Below the pieces are notes generated by a model, which was given only the letters and a program-made list of their open reading frames with translations, ran no database searches and had not been told where the DNA came from. From Acidobacteriota bacterium (GTDB lineage Bacteria; Acidobacteriota; Terriglobia; Acidiferrales; UBA7541), in NCBI GenBank assembly GCA_003224515.1, contig QHZC01000500.1:1345-8256 (forward strand): 6,912 bases of DNA, in the 5' to 3' direction. Shown in pieces: positions 1 through 4,690 of this stretch (positions within the stretch are counted from its first letter, which is position 1; every line of letters starts with the position of its first letter). A program made the translations under genes and the position numbers.

Positions 1-692
1 GAATTCCCGTGCGCCGTGATGTATTCCGCCGACATCAGCAGCTCTTTCACCGTGCTGCTCAACCCGCGCTTTAGCAGCACCGGTCGCCCGCATTTTCCGA
101 GCGCTTTAAGCAGCATGAAGTTCTGCATGTTTCGCGCGCCCACCTGCATCACGTCGGCGTATCGCGCCACCAAATCCACATCGCGGTCGCTCATCACTTC
201 GGTGATAATCGCCAGCCCGGTGGCCTGCTTCGCCTTCTTCAGCAGTTTCAAGCCCTCTTCTTCCATGCCCTGAAAATCGTACGGCGAAGTCCGCGGCTTG
301 AATGCGCCGCCGCGCAGCATTTTCGCGCCTGCTTTCGCCACCCCTTCCGCCGCCTGCATGATTTGCTTTTCCGATTCCACCGAGCACGGCCCGGCCATCA
401 CCACGAATTCCCCACCGCCGATTTCCGTTCCGTTTATTTTTATTTTTGTTTTACCCGCGCGAAATTCCTTGCTCACAAACTTGTACGGCGCCGAAATCCG
501 CACCACCTTCTCCACTTGCGGCATGGCTTCGACGGACTCGAGACACGCCGTCACATCCCCCATCCCGACGACTCCAATCACCACGCGCTCTTCCCCTTCG
601 ATGGAGTGCACCTTGTACCCGAAGTCCGCCACTTGCTGTCGAACCGCATCGATCTCTTCGCGTGTCGCGTGCAGCTTCATGGAAATAATCAT
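1..692 (-). CDS. aroF: 3-deoxy-7-phosphoheptulonate (DAHP) synthase, type I-beta, 3'-truncated by window edge
   Basis: First committed enzyme of the shikimate pathway: condenses phosphoenolpyruvate with erythrose 4-phosphate in the cytoplasm to give DAHP, feeding Phe, Tyr and Trp synthesis. The frame stays open to base 3, giving 230 codons of a family usually near 340 residues. Residues 1-75 resemble the N-terminal ferredoxin-like (ACT-like) regulatory domain of the Thermotoga-type enzymes. The TIM barrel follows, with GPCSVES at 101-107 (Cys103 is the expected metal ligand), LRGGAFKPRTSPYDFQG at 126-142, VGARNMQNF at 184-192 and LLKRGLSST at 206-214. The ATG at 692 is preceded by GAGAGGA about 7 bases away. 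It sits downstream of a leader peptide and terminator, so transcription is probably controlled by attenuation; family knowledge suggests allosteric control through the N-terminal domain as well. Every codon was read through without a frameshift. The missing part lies outside the window. Confidence 0.96.
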   Translation of the reverse strand, partial: MIISMKLHATREEIDAVRQQVADFGYKVHSIEGEERVVIGVVGMGDVTACLESVEAMPQVEKVVRISAPYKFVSKEFRAGKTKIKINGTEIGGGEFVVMAGPCSVESEKQIMQAAEGVAKAGAKMLRGGAFKPRTSPYDFQGMEEEGLKLLKKAKQATGLAIITEVMSDRDVDLVARYADVMQVGARNMQNFMLLKALGKCGRPVLLKRGLSSTVKELLMSAEYITAHGN

Positions 693-754
693 GGCTTGAT
701 CCTCTCGACTTCCATTTTTTCTTTGTGCAAGACTTCTCCCAAAAATACTCCCGC

Positions 755-785
755 AAAATAAAAAACCCACTCGCTGCGAGTGGGT
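755..785 (-). terminator. Intrinsic terminator of the aroF attenuator
   Basis: On the minus strand, a perfect 8-bp stem (CCCACTCG at 784-777, CGAGTGGG at 773-766, loop CAG; a 9th A-T pair at 785/765 is possible) is followed at once by TTTTTTATTTT (765-755). It lies 62 bases upstream of the aroF start codon and downstream of the leader peptide, so it would stop transcription before aroF. It therefore acts as an attenuator rather than as the end of an upstream gene. In the plus direction the hairpin lacks an immediate T-run. Confidence 0.9.
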
Positions 786-880
786 CGGATCTTCTTTTTC
801 CTGCTGAATCCGCTTACAGAAACGCCCCTCGCCACCTAGTTGGGCGGACCGCTAAATCGAAACCAATACGAGTGGGCGAC
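777..880 (-). promoter_or_regulatory. Attenuator switch segments 1, 2 and 3 of the aroF leader
   Basis: Three segments can pair alternatively. Segment 1 (TCGCCCAC, 879-872, inside the leader just before the Tyr/Trp/Phe codons) pairs with segment 2 (GTGGCGA, 835-829, directly after the leader stop): 7 bp with one bulged C. Segment 2, as CGAGGGG (831-825), pairs with segment 3 (CCCACTCG, 784-777): 7 bp with one bulged A. Segment 3 otherwise pairs perfectly with segment 4 (773-766) to form the terminator. The 1:2 and 2:3 pairings share bases 831-829, so they exclude each other. A ribosome stalled at codons 10-12 would cover segment 1 and favour 2:3 (antitermination). A ribosome reaching the stop would cover the start of segment 2 and favour 3:4 (termination). 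Pairings were worked out by eye without energies. Confidence 0.7.
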
Positions 881-895
881 GCAAATCATGGACAT
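836..895 (-). CDS. Aromatic amino acid leader peptide upstream of aroF (19 codons)
   Basis: A 19-residue reading frame (ATG 895-893, TAG 838-836) with an aromatic run in the middle: His8-Ser9-Tyr10-Trp11-Phe12-Arg13-Phe14, encoded CAC TCG TAT TGG TTT CGA TTT. AAGGAG lies at 913-908, giving a usable if slightly long spacing of about 12 bases to the first ATG; a second in-frame ATG at 889 is an alternative start. Four aromatic codons in five consecutive positions, including Trp, is very unlikely by chance in such a short frame located in front of DAHP synthase. By analogy with trp and phe leaders, the peptide has no function itself: ribosome stalling at these codons reports charged tRNA-Tyr, -Trp and -Phe levels. 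No convincing promoter is visible; TTTAAT at 957-952 could be a -10 box but lacks a good -35. I do not recognise this exact leader as a named family. Confidence 0.85.
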   Translation of the reverse strand: MSMICVAHSYWFRFSGPPN

Positions 896-907
896 AGTGT
901 ATTTCGT

Positions 908-913
908 CTCCTT
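908..913 (-). promoter_or_regulatory. Shine-Dalgarno of the leader peptide
   Basis: AAGGAG on the minus strand, in the context GGGAAGGAGACG, about 12 bases before the leader ATG at 895. It is the strongest ribosome binding site in the CAP-aroF gap and supports translation of the short leader frame. Confidence 0.7.
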
Positions 914-970
914 CCCGGAAACAACAGATTCTTTCGGCAAACAGGGCCACCATTAAATTCCATCCGGGCC

Positions 971-1720
971 TCAGAAGAACAGAACCGCAATGCGATAGCG
1001 CGAGAATCCGGCCGCGCCATTCGCGCGGCACGCACCCACTGCCACTTTGCTATAAGGCCCGCTGCGAATCTTTCGCTGGATGTCTTCCGGCAATTTGCTC
1101 AAGTCGGTCGCCTCAAATCGGATCATGGCTCTTGCTGACGTGCCCGCGAATGCTGCATCCATCTCGCACGTTTTCCGCGCATCGCCTGTTGCATTGGCCG
1201 ACCGGAATCCCTGGGCGGTTAGCAATGAAACCACTTTGTGTTCCTGCTGCTCAACACTCAAATCGGGGACAATCTGGGAAAAATCCTGCACCGCAAAGAG
1301 GCCTCCCGGCCCGTGCACCGCCGCGATTCCAACGGAGGTGAGCCGCGGGGCGAGGATATTCTTGCGGTGACCGGGCGAATCCATCCAGCCGGCATGAATG
1401 CTCTGGGGATTCGGACCGATGGCGATGTTTTCGGCGATGACACTGAACCGCGCGCCGGCTTCGGCCAGGCGCCCTTCCAGGTTGGACTCGCTGGGGAGCT
1501 GGTGCTCGAGCCTATTCAGATTGAGCATGAGGAGGGCGTGCTGGCGGGCGGCTTTGAAAAGGGCTTCATCCCACTGGAGTGGGGAGAGGCCTTGTGCGGC
1601 GCGCTCGCGGTTGAGGGCCTCGAAGAGCTGGCGCTCCGAGTCGTTCCGCGGCAATTGGGCGTTCGTGCTCGGAGAAAAAAAAAGAAAAGCAGCAGCCAAG
1701 AGAAATATGAAATTTCTCAT
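971..1720 (-). CDS. Secreted CAP/SCP-domain protein (YkwD-like)
   Basis: A 249-residue exported protein. Residues 1-21 form a signal peptide (Arg2, hydrophobic core FIFLLAAAFLFF, likely cleavage after Ala21 in STNA-Q). The CAP (SCP/PR-1) domain spans about residues 28-150: LNRERAAQGLSPLQWDE at 36-52, His61, AENIAIG at 96-102, GWMDSPGHRKNIL at 111-123, then SVGIAAV and FAVQDFS. His61, Glu97 and His118 match the positions of the conserved cavity residues of bacterial CAP proteins, whose biochemical role is mostly unknown. Residues 151-249 form a C-terminal extension I do not recognise, with two cysteines (185 and 231) that could form a disulfide outside the cytoplasm. The start lies 11 bases after the anti-sigma stop, implying co-transcription with the sigma/anti-sigma pair. 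No strong Shine-Dalgarno is seen, so coupling to the upstream gene is likely. No terminator follows before the aroF leader. Confidence 0.9.
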   Translation of the reverse strand: MRNFIFLLAAAFLFFSPSTNAQLPRNDSERQLFEALNRERAAQGLSPLQWDEALFKAARQHALLMLNLNRLEHQLPSESNLEGRLAEAGARFSVIAENIAIGPNPQSIHAGWMDSPGHRKNILAPRLTSVGIAAVHGPGGLFAVQDFSQIVPDLSVEQQEHKVVSLLTAQGFRSANATGDARKTCEMDAAFAGTSARAMIRFEATDLSKLPEDIQRKIRSGPYSKVAVGACRANGAAGFSRYRIAVLFF

Positions 1721-1731
1721 GCCGATGAAGA

Positions 1732-2454
1732 TCAGCCGCGGATGCGGACGGCGCTGAAGCTGAGAACGACATGGCCGCCGGCCGTGGGCCGGCCAAAGCT
1801 CAGCATGGGGCTAAAGCGGGAGAAGAGCAGCATCTGGTCAAGCTGGCGCCGGAGTTCCAGGCTGTGCGGGCCGGAGAGGATCTGATAATCGGTCATGTGG
1901 CCCTGCGCATCGACAGTAACGTCCAAAAGCAGGCCGTGCGGCAGAGAAAGTACAAGGTCGTTCTGCTCCGGCGCCCAGGCTTGCGGATAGTCCGAAAGAG
2001 AAACCAGCTCGGCGGGGCGCATCAGATTGAGAGCCACGTCGTTCTGGACGGCGCGCACGGTGATGCCCGGCACGATCATCTGGAGGACCAGCACGAAAAC
2101 GAGGATAGCGGAGAAGAATCCGCCGGTGGCTGGAACGGTCAGCGGGCGGAAAACGTTGTCGAGCAGAATTTCGGCGTGATCCTTCATGCGACGCATACGG
2201 CTCGGCCAGTCCTCCGAATGCTGCGCCTGAGCGGCAGCGACCTTGATGCGCACGGCGAGATCGGTGGGCGGAAGGTTTTTGGGCACACGCGAAAGCATAA
2301 CGGCCAGCTTGCGGAAACGTTCCAGTTCCTCGCGGCAAACGTTGCAACCTTCCAGGTGCTTCCGAATCTGGACGCGCTCTTCCACGCGCGCTCCGCCCGT
2401 TACTGCATCATCGAGATAACCGGCCAGTTTGGTTCGTACTGTGTTGCACTTCAT
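1732..2454 (-). CDS. Membrane anti-sigma factor, zf-HC2 type, with a TonB-C-like extracytoplasmic domain
   Basis: A 240-residue protein expected to bind and hold inactive the ECF sigma factor encoded just upstream. The N-terminus carries the zinc-finger anti-sigma signature Cys3...His33-x3-Cys37-x2-Cys40. One strongly hydrophobic membrane helix lies at about 112-128 (FFSAILVFVLVLQMIV), preceded by basic residues, which predicts N-in/C-out. The C-terminal region, about 165-240, has a DVTVDAQGHMTDYQIL strand pair, a helix and a FSPMLSFGRPTAGGHVVLSF ending. That pattern resembles a TonB C-terminal fold; this assignment is by eye and tentative. Start choice: the ATG at 2454 overlaps the sigma stop by ATGA (2454-2451), the usual arrangement for translationally coupled sigma/anti-sigma pairs. 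A longer frame from 2505 would overlap the sigma gene by over 50 bases and add nothing family-like. The CAP gene follows after 11 bases. Confidence 0.88.
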   Translation of the reverse strand: MKCNTVRTKLAGYLDDAVTGGARVEERVQIRKHLEGCNVCREELERFRKLAVMLSRVPKNLPPTDLAVRIKVAAAQAQHSEDWPSRMRRMKDHAEILLDNVFRPLTVPATGGFFSAILVFVLVLQMIVPGITVRAVQNDVALNLMRPAELVSLSDYPQAWAPEQNDLVLSLPHGLLLDVTVDAQGHMTDYQILSGPHSLELRRQLDQMLLFSRFSPMLSFGRPTAGGHVVLSFSAVRIRG

Positions 2455-3212
2455 TGGACACCCTTGCCCGTGGAACTTGCCCGCGGGTACGTACACTGGG
2501 AACAAACTGTGATGCGCCTTGCGGCGGAAAATGCATCGCCGAAAGGCGACGGCTGAGCCTCTGAGACATTGCCGTGCGAAGACGTTTGCGCGCGACTACC
2601 GTGAACCTGATGCCCGCCCAAGATCGGCTCAAGAATTTCTTTCAGCGCGCGACGCCCGCGAAGGATGCGGGACTTCACCGTGCCGACGCTGCATTCCAAA
2701 ACCTCGGAGACTTCCTCGTAGCTCAGGCCTTCGAGGTCTCGCAAAATCACTGCGCTACGAAAGACATCGGGAATCTGTTGCAAAGCGCGGTGGACGACCA
2801 CTTGAATTTCCAAAGCAGCGAGCTGCTCGAAGGGCGTGGCGCAAAGATCTTCGACCTCGATGCGGGCTTGCCCTTCCTCCGGCTCGGCATCAATGGAAAC
2901 ATTTTTCTGCACATGGCGCTTGAACCAGCGTTTGTGATTCAGCGCTTCGCGGATAGCAATGCGGTAGAGCCACGTTTTCAAAGAGCTGCCCTGGCGGAAA
3001 TTGCGGATGCCGCGGAAGGCTTTCAAGAAAACTTCCTGGGTGCCGTCGGCGGCATCGGAAGTGTCGCCAAGCATGCCGAGGATGAGGTTATAGACCGGCG
3101 CATGATAGTGAGTGACGAGCCAGTCGAAGGCCGTCTCCGAGCCGGCTTGCAGCTCGTGGACGAGATTGGCTTCATCGCGGCCCCAGCTAAGGGCACTAGC
3201 CCAATCGGACAC
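2451..3212 (-). CDS. ECF-type RNA polymerase sigma factor (sigma-70 family, RpoE-like)
   Basis: A 253-residue alternative sigma factor. Region 2 spans about residues 26-97 (FDWLVTHYHAPVYNLIL, then DAADGTQEVFLKAFRGIRNF and LKTWLYRIAIREALNHKRW), covering core-polymerase binding and -10 recognition. Region 4 spans about 138-195 (LQQIPDVFRSAVILRDLEGL, then the helix-turn-helix SYEEVSEVLECSVGTVKSRI), which reads the -35 box. There is no region 3, as expected for ECF factors. The start is GTG at 3212, with GGAAAGG six bases upstream; no earlier in-frame start exists. ECF proteins are usually near 190 residues; here a tail of about 53 residues (201-253) follows region 4, rich in Ser, Gln and Arg with a CSQC pair. 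The stop overlaps the anti-sigma ATG. A sigmaE-like promoter upstream suggests autoregulation, which is an inference. Confidence 0.94.
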   Translation of the reverse strand: MSDWASALSWGRDEANLVHELQAGSETAFDWLVTHYHAPVYNLILGMLGDTSDAADGTQEVFLKAFRGIRNFRQGSSLKTWLYRIAIREALNHKRWFKRHVQKNVSIDAEPEEGQARIEVEDLCATPFEQLAALEIQVVVHRALQQIPDVFRSAVILRDLEGLSYEEVSEVLECSVGTVKSRILRGRRALKEILEPILGGHQVHGSRAQTSSHGNVSEAQPSPFGDAFSAARRITVCSQCTYPRASSTGKGVQ

Positions 3213-3229
3213 TGCCGGCCTTTCCGGCC
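3213..3229 (-). promoter_or_regulatory. Shine-Dalgarno of the sigma gene, in a hairpin loop
   Basis: On the minus strand GCCGG (3228-3224) and CCGGC (3218-3214) can form a 5-bp GC stem with AAAGG (3223-3219) as the loop. AAAGG lies 6 bases from the GTG start, so the ribosome binding site would be displayed in, or constrained by, a small hairpin. The stem is short. Confidence 0.4.
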
Positions 3230-3280
3230 CGATTCAACTCACCACCCTACACGGATGGGTTACTCAGGCCACCCTGCTGC

Positions 3281-3368
3281 GGTCCATCGTTTGAACTATG
3301 GACCCAGGCACGACTTGCGACCCCGATCGAGCCGGGGTGTAACCGGGAACGGCGTCGAACAGTTCCCG
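3281..3368. repeat. Three consecutive inverted repeats in the sigma operon leader
   Basis: Three separate hairpin-forming repeats lie in a row between the candidate promoter and the sigma start. GGTCCAT (3281-3287) pairs with ATGGACC (3298-3304), 10-base loop. CCCCG (3321-3325) pairs with CGGGG (3333-3337), 7-base loop. CGGGAAC (3344-3350) pairs with GTTCCCG (3362-3368), 11-base loop. All arms match perfectly. They could be RNA structure in a long 5' leader, or operator sites. Confidence 0.55.
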
Positions 3369-3385
3369 ATGTCCGCTCAGTATTC

Positions 3386-3415
3386 TTAGACACCGGGTAG
3401 AGCGAAGTTGTTTCC
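3386..3415 (-). promoter_or_regulatory. Candidate ECF (sigmaE-like) promoter of the sigma operon
   Basis: Minus strand GGAAAC (3415-3410), 18-base spacer, GTCTAA (3391-3386). This resembles the GGAAC...TCTRA pattern of sigmaE-type promoters, and the spacing is in range. It lies about 175 bases before the GTG start of the ECF sigma gene, so transcription would start near 3380 and leave a long leader. Autoregulation is common for ECF operons, but this match is by eye. Confidence 0.4.
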
Positions 3416-3748
3416 CCGGAACGTCAAGAAATCTCGCGCCTTTGCGAATTGTTGCACCAAAATGCTTGCTCTGCAATGGGACGGGCGGGCTCAGGTTGGC
3501 AAGTTGGAGGTTGGGAGTACCTCCTTCCAGGCAATTTCGCACTCTTTGCCAAGAGGGTGGCTTTTTTCTCTTGTGCAAAAGAGTAGAAAAGTGCGCAAGA
3601 GTTTGAAAAGAAATGGGATAGCCCAGAAAGCACGTTGGAACGTCCGAAGGTCGGAACCTCTCAAATGTCGAAGATATGCCCCGACCGAGACAGTTCTTTC
3701 TCATCTTTCCCATGCTGCAAATGGGGGCTTCAGCGACCTATTGTATTG
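3416..3748. other. Non-coding, hairpin-rich stretch between doxX-like gene and sigma operon
   Basis: No protein here is convincing: open frames on both strands lack recognisable domains and have poor composition. Seen on the plus strand: TTGGCAA (3497-3503) and TTGCCAA (3546-3552) as a distant inverted repeat enclosing GGAGG...CCTCC; CTCTT-TGCC-AAGAG (3542-3555); a T6 run at 3562-3567 directly after GCCA...TGGC (3548-3561); a second CTCTT...AAGAG hairpin at 3568-3583; and CCCAT...ATGGG near 3710-3727. No strong terminator for the DoxX gene (minus strand) is visible. Function unknown. Confidence 0.5.
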
Positions 3749-4189
3749 TTAGGTGGAAAGGGCACGGTCGATGGAAAAGGCACCGGAGCCCTTGATGGTG
3801 ATAGCCAGCGCGAGTGCGAGCGCGAGAAGGTGGTATTCAATGCCTTCGCCCTTTTGGTTACCGAACCAGTTTGCGAAAAAGCCGAAGTGCCAATGGACCA
3901 TGGCTACGGCCACTATCATGTTGCAAGCGATGCCGAGAGCCGCGACACGGCCGAGTAGGCCGACAATCAAGCCGATGCCGCCAAGAAATTCGGCGCAAAT
4001 GGCCAGAAAGGCGAAAGGCGCTGGGATGTGCATGCCTTGGGTGAAGAAACCCATGGTGGCGGAAAATCCAAAGCCACCAAACCAGCCGAGGGCCTTCTGC
4101 GCGCCGTGCGCGAAGAAAACTACGCCAAGAGCGAGCCGAAGAATGGTGATGACCGAATCGTCGGTGGTGTTGAGGAGCTTGCGGAACAT
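3749..4189 (-). CDS. DoxX-family integral membrane protein
   Basis: A 146-residue protein with four predicted membrane helices at about 12-32, 56-79, 81-101 and 117-133. Family hallmarks are present in order: ILRLALGVVFFAHGAQKALGWFGGFG (16-41), AEFLGGIGLIVGLLGR (66-81), HWHFGFF (99-105), EYHLLALALAL (118-128) and the GSGAFSIDR ending. The family is widespread in inner membranes; members are called quinol oxidase subunits or linked to redox stress, but most have no known activity, so no reaction is assigned. Start choice: the ATG at 4189 has GGAGG 8 bases upstream. An in-frame ATG 6 bases earlier sits too close to that GGAGG, and a longer frame from a TTG at 4219 would include the Shine-Dalgarno itself. 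The gene appears to be monocistronic, with gaps of over 500 bases on both sides. Confidence 0.92.
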   Translation of the reverse strand: MFRKLLNTTDDSVITILRLALGVVFFAHGAQKALGWFGGFGFSATMGFFTQGMHIPAPFAFLAICAEFLGGIGLIVGLLGRVAALGIACNMIVAVAMVHWHFGFFANWFGNQKGEGIEYHLLALALALAITIKGSGAFSIDRALST

Positions 4190-4618
4190 GGGCATACCCT
4201 CCTTCTCTTTGGATGGCAAATGGGACTCGAGAAAACGGAGATGTTACACCGATTTCGCTCGGTAGTGGACACGAAACGGCGGACGGAGGGATCGGCATTC
4301 GTCTGAAATTCCGAAGGATAAAGATGCTCAGCAGCCCTAGCGTTGAGAAGGCTCCGACCTTCGGGAGCGTCTTAACGCGTTCGACGCCGCGTGCCGAATT
4401 GCCGGAGATTACCCACACGAGCGCACCCGCGAACCAACAACGCAATGGATTGCGCGGAACGGCTTGCAGACAGCGAAGTTCATCGCTCACAGAAAGCGTT
4501 ACGGACACTATCTTGAAAACCTGGCTAGCGATCAAGGCGTTGCGGACTCCGCCGCCGAAGAGCAAAACGCACTGGCCAACTGAGGCGCTAACCACAGGTT
4601 GCAAATTGGTTAAGGGCT

Positions 4619-4650
4619 TTTTGGCACCTTCTGGGACCAGCTGGCCAAAA
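4619..4650. repeat. 7-bp inverted repeat upstream of the PilZ gene
   Basis: TTTTGGC (4619-4625) and GCCAAAA (4644-4650) are perfect inverted arms separated by 18 bases, ending 5 bases before the candidate -10 box at 4656. It could be an operator overlapping the -35 region, or a hairpin ending an upstream transcript; neither is shown. Confidence 0.45.
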
Positions 4651-4655
4651 CATCG

Positions 4656-4664
4656 TATTATAGT
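4656..4664 (+). promoter_or_regulatory. Candidate -10 region for the PilZ gene
   Basis: TATTATAGT contains two overlapping 5-of-6 matches to TATAAT (TATTAT at 4656, TATAGT at 4659). The -35 is weak (GGGACC at 4633-4638). Transcription from here would begin about 20 bases before the GGAGG/ATC initiation region of the PilZ frame, which fits. Confidence 0.35.
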
Positions 4665-4680
4665 GGCAGGGATTCCAGCC

Positions 4681-4685
4681 GGAGG
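4681..4685 (+). promoter_or_regulatory. Shine-Dalgarno of the PilZ gene
   Basis: GGAGG, followed after 5 bases (CGGCC) by ATC at 4691-4693, in frame with the PilZ protein. It marks where initiation should occur although the triplet there is not ATG, GTG or TTG. Confidence 0.55.
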
Positions 4686-4690
4686 CGGCC

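Larger units (their letters stand above)
4190..4690. other. Stretch of about 500 bases without a convincing gene
   Basis: Long overlapping open frames occur on both strands (plus about 4213-4746; minus from 4730 running into the DoxX gene; a third plus frame 4347-4583 with no ATG or GTG start), but none has a recognisable domain or clear coding composition. The minus strand near 4189 must hold the DoxX promoter; TAACAT near 4243-4238 is a possible -10 without a matching -35. The right end carries the candidate PilZ promoter. A degraded gene cannot be excluded. Confidence 0.45.

Noticed and set aside
1..6. EcoRI site at the very first base as a cloning boundary
   Set aside because: Other GAATTC sites occur inside the window (for example near 405, 5545 and 5571) and no vector sequence is seen, so nothing can be concluded.
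451..756. Minus-strand open frame of 101 codons starting at 756
   Set aside because: It is out of frame with aroF, whose frame is supported by family motifs throughout, and it begins next to the terminator's T-tract.
1771..3389. Plus-strand open frames of 261 and 271 codons (1771-2556 and 2574-3389)
   Set aside because: They lie opposite the anti-sigma and sigma genes, which have recognisable domains, and show no family features themselves.
3710..3727. CCCAT...ATGGG hairpin as terminator of the DoxX gene
   Set aside because: Short stem and no T-run after it on the minus strand.
3264..3752. Open frames of 149 codons (minus, 3264-3713) and 114 codons (plus, 3408-3752)
   Set aside because: No recognisable motif, odd composition, and they cover hairpins and the candidate sigma promoter; treated as non-coding.
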